In this document: piece after piece, positions 48,250-59,640 of the stretch
How positions within the stretch are numbered: position 1 is the stretch's first letter
Layout: each line of letters begins with the position of its first letter
Assembly (NCBI GenBank): GCA_958496175.1
Contig: OY292275.1
Coordinates: 31,411,001-31,475,000, forward strand
Length of the DNA: 64,000 bases
Source of the DNA: Sisyra terminalis
Taxonomy: Eukaryota > Arthropoda > Insecta > Neuroptera > Sisyridae
Reading direction: 5' to 3'
The notes under the pieces: model-generated
Told to the model about the DNA's origin: nothing
The model's input: only the letters and a program-made list of their open reading frames with translations
Databases searched by the model: none
Translations under genes and position numbers: made by a program

Positions 48250-51200
48250 AATAACAAAATAGTCAATACTTATGTAATACTTAAATTGGACCCGCTTACC
48301 AAAAGAGTGGTCATTTTATTTCTCTCACCAATCTCACGTAAATAATACAGATAAAAAGCATAGATCGGATTGTTGGATTGATAGGACCACGAAAAAGCAT
48401 ATATACATACAACAAGAATGCTTTATATTTCTTTATATATAATTTTTAGTGCTTTTACTAGAAATTAGAAGCTTATAATCAAAAATATTTTTTTTTAGAT
48501 TTTACTGGCACTTTACAATACATGTTTCAATTTCTTCTAAACCCTTTAGTAACGGAATTTTTGTAAGTTAATATTATTAATTTCCTAATTTAATTAGGAA
48601 GACATTGAGGAGAAACTTATGGCATAAAACTGTTTATTGTGCTAAATTTTTTTCAATAAATAATAGGTTTCTTAACTAATAGCGTCCTTATTTTGAAACA
48701 CAAATTTTAACTTTCAAAATTATACTTTTTTTCTGGTATTAAGCGATTTAGGATAAATGCAAATATATAAAGCTGATGTTTAAAGCTATGCAATACCTAT
48801 TTAAGAATACATGTGCCCACGAACATAGCAGTAAACAGTCGTCATATCTTTTATCAACCGTGTATTTATAAAAGGACAAACGAGGGTGCTAAAGACCTCA
48901 CAGTAGGGGTAAGTTTTGGCGGGTGGTCACCCTCACTATCTATTTGAAAACAGCTGCCGCAATAAGAATCAATGTAATATATTATAAAATATTTGAAATA
49001 GACGAAGATTTTTTTTAACGAAAATGATTATATTTTTATTATAGATACAGACATTTGATTCAGCAATAATATACATAATTTATGATGCAGATTAAACGTA
49101 AAGTTATTAAAGATATTAACACTTATATAAATTGTTAGGCTATTTTTTTCTACAATTTTTATGAAACATATTTGAGAGATTATTAACATGTTTTTTTTTT
49201 CAAGTATTTGGGCGCTTTTCTAACTGTTTTGATTCAACAAAGATATGAAATTACATCGCTATTTTTTATTAGTGCCATTTAAGACGGGAGCACGCGACAA
49301 TCGCCAAATAAGAAATTATTTACGATTTATAATTTTAACATATGCAAGGTAATAAAAGTTTTTAGCCAGTTTTTATGGTTAGCAAACAGAAAAAAAAAAC
49401 ATAATGTTTGAACTCGGAGCTTGAAAATTACATTTTTAAATGTTTAAAAGCAATTCCGAATTTATCAAATAACTGCTATTTTATTAGTCTATTGGCCCTG
49501 GAATTATTGAAAATAGTTCTATCATTAAAATAATGTTAATAACAACAACGGTTTTTCGTTTCGTTACATTGGGGTGGTTTAAATGAGTTTGATTATAATA
49601 TGAACGTTCTCGAAAAACGTGAGATTTATTTGAAGGTTTGTCACAGTCTCATTGATAATTGTGAAATTATAGATATTGAAAAGCCCACGCTAAGGCTTTT
49701 AAATGAACGAAAAATGGTAGTTGTGAGGTAAAATATTCATGCCCGGGGTAGTTCACTCTTGTTGTATGGAGTTCAGTTTGGTTGGTGAAGGCCGTCACAC
49801 AAATCATTGCCATGCACAATTTGCTAATTTTACGCAAAATGAAATACAATTTTGTTGCATGAACAACTGATAAACATCTGGGTAATTGTTGCAGCTCGCG
49901 GCGTGGGTTGCAGTATTTAAAATTATCCTTTCGATGCATTGATAGCTTGCATGGAGGCGCAGATGCGATTCACTGCAGTTGCCCAAAGTAATATAATTCG
50001 CCACAATTTGAATTGCTTGCAATCACGGCATATTTGAATAAGTGATATCGTATGATGTTATACTACTTGGGTTTATTTAAATTTTCGTGGGTTCTTAATA
50101 TGTGTAAAAAAACATAAGTGTAACGTGACATATCATTATAACAACATTTGGTAGACTTTAAGGATTTCAGTTTAAAAATTTTACCGTCTATTAACTCCCG
50201 TTACATCTTAAAATTTTTCGAACAACTTATTTTTGATTTATGTTAACATATTTTACATTACTAGATATAATATGTTAATATTAATTTCATTTAATAATTA
50301 AATGGAAATTTTGACACAATTTGAATCTGTAGTATCAACTGTAAACAACATAAATATTGCATTTATTAAAGTAGTTATTATTAATTGCTAGAAATTTAAC
50401 AAAAACTCAATAACTAATTCTATTTTAATAATATTATATAACTTATATTGTTGTCTAATATAAGTAATATAGTTTACTCTGGAGCTTTGTGATGAGTAAC
50501 TCACATAGTAGTTACGGAGAGATCCAATGCTATTTGATGACCATTGAGGACGATTCCTAAGCAATCGAAATGGGTATCGGGCGCAATACGCCATAAATAC
50601 ATTATGTTTGAATTTTGGTTCTTTATGTTTGTAGTTTATTTTTATAAATTATATTACATAAATTAGATAACAATTGACATATTGTTTAATCAGTATAAAC
50701 TGTTCAAAGTTAGCAAAAAAATATAATTTGAATTAAGTAAAATTTGTTAAATATTAGAATTTGTTACGTTCATCTTATGTTCAAATATTTTAATCACATA
50801 TTGTCCAAACATTTCCGTTAACTATTCACAACAGCTAAACACTGACACAACTTAACAAAAAGCTGAATAGCCAATGCTTTGTTTTAGAAAAAATATTAAC
50901 CAGTTTTGATTTCCGTTTACTTAAAAGAGTTATTAAATTTTGAAATATTTTTGGTATTAATAGTAGAGGCAGCTTTTGATGTGCTACTAACGCTTTGGTA
51001 AAAAAATGCCGACAACTAATGTAAAAGGATAAAATATGTGTTGATCACTTAATTGAAAAGTTTTTTATGATTAGCTTTCGTCTTTCCAATAAATATTTTT
51101 GTCAAAAATTTAAGATACTAAAAACTCCAGTTAGTATGATTATTATTAGACAGTAACAAAATATCGTTTTAATAAAGAATAAGTATGATTTTTTTAGTTT

Positions 51201-52243
51201 TCACCGAATTTATAAACTATCAGTTAAGACAAGATAATATTTCAACTCACTTCTTGGAAATCATTCTACCTATCTACCGTAATGAAATAATACGTTAAAC
51301 GGTTTCATATCATCTTTCGTGTAGCGATATCCAAAATACACATTAGCATTCTTTTAGAAATTGTTTGTTCGAATTTTCGCTCTAAGGCTTTGATTTTGCA
51401 TGTATATCGGCTGAACTGAAAATGATGATGATAGTCACCATTGTTCCATGATGGTCCAGCTGGGGGCGGCGGCAATATTAATAAAAAATAAATTTATGAT
51501 CAACCAAGAAAGTTAAGCCACAATTCATCACAAAATCTTTATTATTTTCGTGGGCTTACTCAATTAACTGTTCGCAGACCCCTCAAACCCTAATTATAAT
51601 CGTATGTGGTGTTTGTCGTTTATAGTTGTATTATCTTTGATGTAAGCCTGCTTCTGGCTTTTTGAAAAAAAATTATTGTTTAATGCTATTATTTATTGGT
51701 CCAATATTTCACCACTAGCTATGTTATTGATTGGTATTTGCAGTTTCGCTACTTTAAATTTTTATCGTAAACTATAATCGGCTTAACGGATTTTAACTTA
51801 ATACTTGTTTGTAGGTATGGAACGATAATATATATAAGTGTGTACCTAAAAATTATATGATAAATATTTTTGTAAATTAAGTTATAAAATAATTGTACTA
51901 CTTTATACACTATTTCTCATTTTTCTTATTTTAATTTATAGCTTACATTCATTGTGGGTGTCTAAATCCATGCTAAAATTAACTCCGAATTATGATAACC
52001 ACAGAGCATTTACAAAATATTTTGATGCACAGTTATTTTAACTTTTATTAAAAATTAAAAAAAATATACCTAAAAGTTACATATAAACTACGGTTTTAGA
52101 AGAAACTGGAACATCATACTTTGAACGACAAATCAAGCATCACGTTTTCATTGTTATTGTTCTTGTATCGTTATTTCTTATGGAACGAAATACGTAATAA
52201 TAAATATAATACCAAATTTTGTAGTTGAATGACGATTAAAACC
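48250..52243. other. AT-rich non-coding stretch with one mixed-composition patch
   Basis: 49640-50040 is less AT-rich and has several GTTGCATG/TTGCATGG-type motifs. Two overlapping minus-strand frames (90 and 72 codons) cover it, without recognisable domains. TTCCTAAT/ATTAGGAA forms a small hairpin near 48580. No gene can be supported. Confidence 0.4.
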
Positions 52244-52876
52244 TATGTAATATAAGGATGAGTCCGGATGTAGTAGACCAAAAAATTTAGCAGTGTTTTA
52301 TTTTATTTTTACAATTTGTTACGTTTCGTCGTTGTGATTCCAACTTCATCAGGCGACCTTGTAATGCTTGGTAAAAACTATTAAATATAAGTTAAAAATT
52401 CTTAATATTAAAATATCTTTATAAATAACAATTAACAACAATCAAATTATTAAAATTAACCTATAACTAATTAATAGTTATTAAAATTAACTTTGGATTT
52501 GATTTTCGTCAGTCTCTTACTGATAAAGTACTGAGTAAGCAATTGACAAAAATCACATACATAGTTATAGATTAACTTTAATAATTTGGTTGTTGTTAAT
52601 TGTAAATTATAAAGAGCTATTAATATTAAGAATTTTTAGCAATAACTACTGATAATTGACATGTCAGTACTTAATTTTAACTCTTGTTTGTTTCATCAGA
52701 AGTTTAACGAAAGAATTTTTAAATCATGAGACTATATATGTTTTTACCAAATATTACAAAGTTGCCTGATGAAGTTGAAATCATAACGACGAAACGTAAC
52801 AAATTGCAATAAATAAAATAAAACACTGCTAAATTTTTTGGTCTACTACATTCTAACTCATCCTTTATATTACATA
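52244..52876. repeat. Foldback element with arms of more than 200 bp
   Basis: The left arm starts TATGTAATATAAGGATGAG, then GTAGTAGACCAAAAAATTTA, ACGTTTCGTCGTTGTGATTC and CAACTTCATCAGGC. The right arm is its reverse complement, from GCCTGATGAAGTTG to TCCTTTATATTACATA. Further inward, AAAAATTCTTAATATTAA and ATTGTTAATTGTT-type sequence also pair, so almost the whole element is a hairpin. The right arm has about 90 extra bases (roughly 52630-52720). No coding capacity. Confidence 0.85.
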
Positions 52877-53245
52877 TCGATTTAGACCTGAAACAATGGC
52901 CATTAAAATCTATTAGATTCAATTTTGCAATATTTATCCATTTTAAGTGTATTTATTGGAAATATTGCTTTTAAAGATAAGATAATGATCGTTCTCAAAA
53001 AATAATTCTAATAGCTAATGGTTTTTTGTGTATTTATTTCAAAACCGTAACTACAAGTTGTTGTTTAAGAGTGTGTTAAGAATATTTAAATTATTATTAT
53101 TTCTTATTTGTAGAGAAGTGTAGCCTTAAATAGGTAGTTTTAGAATACAAGGAAATGCAAGACAATCGCGTTTAAAAGTTGTCTTTGCTATAACAATCCA
53201 TTCTTTTATTTGTGATCAATATTTAATTTAAATAAAATTTGTAAA
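52877..53245. other. AT-rich non-coding stretch
   Basis: Nothing recognisable was seen. Confidence 0.4.
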
Positions 53246-53249
53246 GGAT

Positions 53250-53700
53250 CCAGCCTCTGTTGGAGCCGACTGGCTTCTGGGGAAGCCACGCGTGATTTTG
53301 TTGACCTAACCGAATGAAAAAACGGGCGATTGAGCCAACACAAACGTAGTTACAATTTAAATGTATTGTGTAGGTTTTATGGGTCCGATGGATGTATGTG
53401 TAGAGAACTCTATACTATATAGATATATCGGGCAAACAACCAGAATCACGAGTGTACATTGAAGCACTCCTCCGCCCCCATGATCAGTGAAGAACTTTTC
53501 GCCAGCGGCGAAGAACGGCAGCAACAGGTGGATCAGCGCCGTTCTCTCTTTATGCCGCTCTCGTTGAGCAGCGCATTCACAACATACGGCACGAAGAAAA
53601 AGAACAAGTAATTCCTCCTTCAGAAGAGTCGTCTATGTCGATTGGATTTAACCGCCACAACTCTCTTTCTCTTCTTTTCTGTTTACTTATTTCTCTGAGA
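53250..53700. promoter_or_regulatory. GC-rich islet with small open frames
   Basis: Plus strand: an ATG at 53480 opens a 43-codon frame (MISEELFASGEERQQQVDQR...) that stops at about 53610 and overlaps a weak donor AA/GTAATT. Minus strand: a frame stays open for about 85 codons over the same block, and AGTTGTGG followed by AGACG 28 bases later (about 53660-53628) resembles an initiator plus DPE one base off the ideal spacing. The flank 53650-53690 is CT-rich. This could be a promoter or first exon for a gene in either direction; no family recognised. Confidence 0.35.
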
Positions 53701-54399
53701 TTTACCGCGTCTTACAATCTATCCCAATAAAATGCATGAAGCAACAGTTGTCCATATTTATCAAAGAATTTTCTGTGATTTACAATATTTTCTTTTTACT
53801 AAATTTATTGCTATGTATATCCATTTTGTAATTCGACTTATATAACAAACTTGTTGATATTCACTTCGCATGCACTTAAGACAAAATTATGATAATACAC
53901 TTGTTGAAATTAATCGGTTTTCGAATCTTTTCTTCAAAAATTAAATCTTTTTATTCTACCATACATTTTGTGCACCAATACTTAAGATGTATGCATTTTC
54001 TTTTGGTTTCTGCCTAACGGCATTATTTTCTGTATAGTTGAACTTATCCTTCGATTACTGATCTTAACTAAGTCCTTTTGATCGATGTAGTATATTACTT
54101 TTTTTATAAAATTCCAGATTCTAATTATTCTTTAGAGTTACGAATTCTAAATTTCAAAAAGTCTAGAGATCTTATACCTTAATCCGGAGAGATGCATTTA
54201 ATAAAAAGAAGATATATTTACAAGAAAAAGTGTTCAAAATAAAAATCCTTTTTCTTTGTATAAACTCAAGTCTGGAGAGAGCTTAATTTTTCAGTAGTCT
54301 CCGGACTGAAACTGGAGAGTTGGTAACCCTAAATAAGAATAATATCTTTGTTCTCTTTTTTGCAGTTCTTCCAGATTCTCACTTATAATATTCATTGCT

Positions 54400-54760
54400 A
54401 GTGTAGAACCCGTTAGGCTCCATCGTAACGGAAAGTATTACAGGCCGAGATCAGCTGCTTTAGCTACAACGAAATACGATTTTGGTGGAGAAGAGTGAGT
54501 GAGCGAGATAGGAATAGAATATATGCGGATGGAGTGCGAGAGACTATTTCTCCGCACCAAAACGTCTCACGGATTAGCAATTTTAATATATATGATGAGC
54601 GCTTTTGAAGTGAAAACTTCTTTATCATCGTTGTGACGAAGGTTCAACAGAACATGTTCGTGAATTTTGGGCACGCCGAAACCGTTATTAAATGTGAAAA
54701 TTAATAGTTCTAATACGCTTAATAGTGGTTCAACTATGCGAAATAGTGAATACAATGCTG
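54400..54760 (+). other. Candidate promoter and exon 1 of a small gene
   Basis: The block is GC-richer than its flanks up to about 54570. A TATATATG lies near 54585-54594, followed by a 5'-UTR-like segment with short open frames. It ends at AATGCTG before GTAAGTAC (54761), a near-consensus splice donor. The start of transcription cannot be fixed; it would be some 30 bp after the TATA-like element. Confidence 0.4.
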
Positions 54761-54985
54761 GTAAGTACTTAAATATTTTCTAATCGCATATTTCGTCCTT
54801 AATCACGAAATTTTATTAAAATAAAAGTTTATTTAAAATTAATTCTGATATCACATAATACTACAAACTGTTTTTAGGTGCCACTCAAGTGGATGTACAG
54901 CGTGGCTCCTTACTCACAATTCCGTCGAAATAAAGTTGCTCGTGAAGAATTTTGTGAAAAGTTTTTTAACAATATGTTCGATTAG
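54755..54985 (+). CDS. Candidate two-exon small protein, 37 residues
   Basis: The proposed coding sequence is 54755-54760 joined to 54878-54985, with a 117-bp intron (donor GTAAGT at 54761, acceptor CTGTTTTTAG ending at 54877). The ATG has A at -3. The product begins MLVPLKWMYSVAPYSQFRRN and continues KVAREEFCEKFFNNMFD, basic in the middle and acidic/aromatic at the end, with no signal peptide. An alternative upstream ATG at 54736 uses another frame across the same junction (MRNSEYNAG joined to ATQVDVQRGS...) and gives 26 residues. Good splice signals support transcription; whether either frame is translated is inference. I do not recognise the protein; a small mitochondrial or membrane-associated peptide would be a guess. 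Confidence 0.35.
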
Positions 54986-55669
54986 AGAATCAAAACCTCC
55001 ACGCGCAGTACAAGAAGATCTTTTACTTCCAGATAATAATTAAAAATTATAATGCAAGTAATAATATTTTACTGTGCTGCACGTATTTCCAAGCAATCGA
55101 GAAAAATGTAATTCCAATGATGTCCAAATACATTAGTTTTGATTAAGAAACTATACTTGCATCTTTACCGCCATTGGATTTGCTTCATATTTCAGTTTTC
55201 ATAAGCTCTCGTATCATTTATCGAAATTGCAAATTTATATTCAGAATAAATTTATGTAATATATATATATATATACAAACAAAACGAAAAATAAACCATA
55301 TGATTATCCTACTCATAAAATTTTAAATTCGTCTTAATATCTTAATGTTCACCTTTTTGAAAGGTTTCACTTCTACCTCGTGTGAAGTACACAGATGTAT
55401 TTTTTTCTCACAGAATAACCCAAAAGTCGATTTAAAAATAGTATCTTACGTAGCAAACTACAGTATGAAATTATTATATTTATTCTTTATACGTGTTTTA
55501 CTTTTATTTAAAAATTAAATAGAAGATCGAATGTGGATCACGAATATGGAAGTAAAGAGAAGGAACTGTCATCAGATGAAGTGAAATTCTGAATTTATTG
55601 AAACTGGGAAAGGATATTTCCAATTTGAAGACCTTATCTTCTTACAGTGCCAAATATATTTTATTGAAT
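54986..55669. other. AT-rich stretch with AT microsatellite
   Basis: Likely 3' UTR of the small gene, if real, then non-coding. An (AT)n tract lies at about 55258-55275. Confidence 0.4.
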
Positions 55670-55815
55670 TATAGGTATACTGTCCAATCCAGTGCAATTA
55701 CTTTTTGTCGTCTTTCTGGTAGGAGCATAATTCCACGCTCATAAAATTGTCGTTCTTTGATGACAAAAATTGACCAAGAAAATTTCTACCTCCTCATTTA
55801 GCGTAAATGTTTTGC
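55670..55815 (-). mobile_element. Mariner 3' end, inverted copy
   Basis: On the minus strand: DGKTFTLNEEVEIFLVNF, one frameshift, then RQFYERGIMLLPERRQKVI. This is the C-terminal end of mariner transposase (KTF.SNEEV...FF, FYE.GI..LPERWQKV). Only the last 60 or so residues are left, beyond the catalytic domain. Confidence 0.8.
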
Positions 55816-55944
55816 CGTCTAAAAGTTTTGTACAAACCGGAACTAATGATCCGAAGTTGTCAGATCTGACAGAAATGGTAGGTGGGGTATTCCATCCCAT
55901 AAAAGCAGCAAAAGCTTTTGGCGAGTTACCAAACCTGTAAGAAA
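55816..55944. other. Spacer between two inverted mariner ends
   Basis: The 130 bp between the two mariner fragments show no transposase motif. They could be unrelated filler or strongly eroded transposon sequence. Confidence 0.35.
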
Positions 55945-56080
55945 TTTTCTAAATGCCAAAATCTTTGCGTCAAATGAGGATGTCAAAAATCTCCTGGATC
56001 GGTTTTTTACCATCAGAAAAATGGCAGAAGATGTTGGACTAGAATGAAGAATAATTCGAAAAATTATTTATACGTACACT
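55945..56080 (+). mobile_element. Mariner 3' end, direct copy
   Basis: Plus strand: NAKIFASNEDVKNLLDRFF, then after a loss of some 15 residues SEKWQKMLD and, past a stop, FEKLF. It is homologous to the minus-strand fragment at 55670-55815 (shared AAATGAGGA and the KTF/KIF...NEEV/NEDV frame) but points the other way. Confidence 0.75.
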
Positions 56081-57000
56081 GTAAAAATATGGTCTTTCAT
56101 TTAAACAAAAAAAAATATTTTCCGAATAACCAATATTTTAGCTTCGACCCCTCTAAAAGTGTCCTACCTCGGATCTCCAAGCCTATCAAAAACATTAGAT
56201 TAAACTGCTTAATATTATCTTTTACGGTATTACCATAAATTTTTGATTTAATGTAATGTTGATATGTTTGTTAATATTGTAAATTATTGCATATAAAATG
56301 CATAAAATTTCAATTTTGGAATAGTTTTACAAAAATGACTATTTAACATTACCGTTGTAAATGTTTTGTTAAACTTTTTTTCTTAATATTTATATTTTTC
56401 TAACCCTTTTCGGATAAACTATTTTTGAAAAATAAAAACTTAGTTTAAAGTACTGTTATTATTTTACTTTCTTATATATTATATTTGTTTACTGTTGAAA
56501 TGATATAATATTATCGCGAACAAGAGAAAGGTTTCTTCCTGAGGCGTTTTATTCGAAAATTTATGACTTTGCAAGTAGTAAAACCTATTCGCAAATTTTG
56601 AATAATATAAAAGTTTTCGGCTTTGATTGATAATAAAATTTAAATAAGACGAAGAAGAAAATAGGTCTTGTGTTATGTTTTGACAAGATTTAAGCGCTTA
56701 GGGCAAGGAATTCGTTAGTGCTACTACAGTTGATATCTGTACTCGTAGATTGTACATGTTACTTATACTCGTACAATGTGTATGTAGATATATAGTAAAT
56801 GTAATGGAAAAAAATACCAACCATTTAATCAAGTTAAGTATTTAACTGCTATATATGCATGATAAATAATAATTTAATGCTAATTGTGACTATTTTCTGA
56901 TTCAATTTATCGTATCCAAATAATTGAAGGATAATTTTAATTATGTTTCACTGTAATGCCACATTTGTAATACTTTATAGGTGCATTTATTGCAGTCGCG
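56081..57000. other. AT-rich non-coding stretch
   Basis: Nothing recognisable beyond the mariner end. Confidence 0.4.
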
Positions 57001-57159
57001 ATGGCTCTCATGGTTATTAACTGTTCGCAAGTCACGCCAACATTTGCAGATTTAAATGACAGTTCACGAATTGTTATCGCTTTTTTTCCTTTTCTTTTTC
57101 ATAAATACGAAGTAAGCTATAACAGTTTAAAACAAATGTACTTCGTCACTTGTTTATAA
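57001..57159 (+). other. Small open frame with flanking splice-like signals
   Basis: ATG at 57001 opens about 52 codons (MALMVINCSQVTPTFADLND...). It is preceded by ACTTTATAG/GTGCATTTATTGCAG acceptor-like sequence, with the frame open back to the first AG (GAFIAVAMALMVINC, hydrophobic). GAA/GTAAGC at about 57112 is a reasonable donor. It could be an internal exon of about 130 bp; no family recognised and chance is possible. Confidence 0.2.
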
Positions 57160-58002
57160 ATATAGTCGAGTACGGGTAATGCGATCCCACTTCAAGAGCA
57201 GGTTTACGTTCACTGTACATAGCACAAAAATACCAGAAAGGTATGGATTAATGAATGGATATAATTAACATGGCATTTAATTGCGAACACTCACATTCAT
57301 TGTGAAATATCAACATTGCAATGCTCTTATTCAATGTGACATATTTTGTCTGCAAAATGATCTTAATTTTAAATAATAAGATCAATTACCGTAAAGTTGC
57401 CAAATCAACTCAAGAAAACTATTCGAAATCATTAACAAAATTACGAAGAAGCAAATAGAAGACAAATTTTCTAAACATTTAAACATCTATTTTTAAATTG
57501 CTTTGCTTTCGACTTAACAACACAGATAATTTTAAAATAAGTACATAATAATCACTCATTATACCTTCAATTTGTATAAGTGTAGTAGAAGGGGAGTTAT
57601 TTGTGTTTCAAATTGGGAAGATTTCGAATCATGGTAGATATATGTAACTGAATTTTAGAAAAAGCTGATGAACAGCGCTGTGTCATTTGAAAACAAAAGA
57701 CAAGAATTAGCACTTGAGTTGGTGAGGAGCACAAACTTCACCATAAGTTTTGTAGCGATATAGCGCAATCAGGGTGAGATATTTTTCAAACGTGTTACAT
57801 AACTTTATGTAAATTGTATTTGGAAGATTCACTTTTTTCAAATGATTACCATCGCTTTATATCATCAAAATTCTTCAGCGGCCCTAGCATTTATAAAAGT
57901 TTGCAAGCTCATAAATATCGAAAATGTACCCCGGTTACAAGTTTCGAAATTAAGTGATGCTCTTATTTGAAAAAAAAATACTAAAACCTTAATTTTTAAC
58001 AA
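57160..58002. other. AT-rich non-coding stretch
   Basis: Nothing recognisable was seen. Confidence 0.4.
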
Positions 58003-58252
58003 GTGCATTGGCTTAACCAGTTAACTAAATTAACCTTTTAACTGAGCCACACCCCTTTGATTTTGAAATAGGTCTTCGCCCCCCATTGAAAAAATTGTTT
58101 AGTTTTTTTTTTTACTTTAGAAAAATACATTTTTTGCAAAATTTATTATCAAAAATTGAGTGTAGTTTATATTGTTAGAGGCTTTTCCCGCACCCCCAAA
58201 AATACCTTCCCGTACCGCCAGAGGTGCGGACACCATAGGTTAAGAAATACTG
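58003..58252. repeat. hAT-like MITE relic
   Basis: The right end ATAGGTTAAGAAATACTG is the reverse complement of a typical hAT end (CAGTATTTCTTAACCTAT). The left side has GTGCATTGGCTTAACC and TTAACCTTTTAACTGAGCCAC. The interior is C-rich near both ends (CGCCCCCCATTG, CCCGCACCCCC). The target duplication is not recognisable. Confidence 0.5.
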
Positions 58253-59469
58253 GTATAGTCATAGAGTTTCTTCTCGAGAATATTAAGAAAGTCTTTGATC
58301 GAGAAGGGAAAAAAATTCAATGCTTTGAGAGCTCGAATAATGGGCAACGAATATCTATTCTTTAAAAATGTACAAAGTTGAAATGATTATTAAGCCAACA
58401 TGAATGGAAAATGAGCGTACTTTCTCATTATCAGGAAACATTGATAGTAAATAAGAAACCACCTACCAGATGTAACTGTTAATGCTTTCGTATATCAGAA
58501 AATCTATTTTATAAAGAAAAAGCGTTGAATTAAAATTTGATTAAGGTGTTGATTATTTTTCGGGGTATTGGTTTAGTTTTAATTAGTATGCTATGCTTAA
58601 ATATATAAAAAATTGAAAGTTATTTATAATTTGTTTAATCAAAAGATTGCAATGTTATAAGCCATAGTTTATAAATATACAAGGTATTTCTGTTTAAATC
58701 GCTGGCAATTGGCAAAATGTTTGTTTTGTTGTATAAATTTTAAAAGTTTCAAAAATATCTATAAGTACCTATAGCTTGTTCATCTGATTTTACTAATTAT
58801 TTTGTATTTTAGTAAGTACTATTGTACATTTGAAAACTGTTAGAGCCCCAATAATTCTAAGAAAGTTAAGTACTACCCCACTTTTTACTTTTTATATAGA
58901 CCAGCCAAGTGTAGTTGATTTAATTTAAGTTATTAATAAGTACAATTTATGGTAACTATGGACCAGTTTAGTTTAAAATAAAGCGAAAATTTGAAAATAT
59001 CGTGTTTTACAAAAAATTCTCGAGATACTCGAGAAATTCTCGTGCCTCGGGTAGTACAATGGTCGAGAATCCAGAAACCCTATATAAACACAATTCAACC
59101 TGAAATGTCAATGTATAATGTCAAATTCTATAGCGTTGATGAATTTGGATATAAGTATTACTGGATTCATTTCATTTAAAAGAACTTCGATGCCATATGG
59201 TGGAAAGATTTAGTTTTTAAAAAGATCTTGTAGTAATTTTGTTCTAGGTTTCTCATACAACATGATTGCCAAGAAGTATGATTTGACTCTTCTACAGAGT
59301 TACTGCATGAGCACTGATCTGAATGTACAATTTTAAAGTGGGCTAGACTTCCTGGTACAGTATCCTTTTCTGAACTTGTTAATGGAAACTATATGTGTAT
59401 CAAAGTTTGGAACATTTATTGATGGGTTTTTACTAACCAGCCAGATTTATGTTTTTTTTTTCAAATTAT
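58253..59469. other. AT-rich non-coding stretch
   Basis: CTCGAGATACTCGAGAAATT near 59020 is a small palindromic patch. No gene seen. Confidence 0.4.
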
Positions 59470-59640
59470 TACTTGCCGTCGCTTTATAACTACTAAGGTC
59501 TTTAGCAGCTCTAGGGTTAATGAAGTTCCGAAAATCGAAAAATAAATCTGTAAATCAAAATTTTGCTCCCTACGATATTCGAACACAACACGTACTAGTT
59601 TTGGAGCGGTTACCTTAACCACTCGGCCAGATAGTAGACT
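59470..59640 (-). mobile_element. tRNA-derived SINE, copy 4 (full head)
   Basis: On the minus strand: TCTGGCCGAGTGGTTAAGG (A-box region), AACCGCTCCAAAACTAGTAC, B-box-like TTGTGTTCGAATATC, AAAATTTTGATTTACAG, TTCATTAACCCTAGAGC, CTAAAGACCTTAGTAG and TTATAAAGCGACGGCAAG. It is the longest copy and keeps both pol III promoter boxes. A further B-box-like GGTTCAAATCTCG on the minus strand near 59780 may belong to a neighbouring SINE fragment. Confidence 0.8.

Noticed and set aside
49667..50022. Two overlapping minus-strand frames of 90 and 72 codons
   Set aside because: Overlapping frames with no recognisable domain; the patch is more likely non-coding.
54180..54330. CTCCGGACTGAAACTGGAGAG patch as a DNA-transposon end
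   Set aside because: It resembles MITE ends ending in GGTAACCCT, but no matching opposite end was found with confidence.
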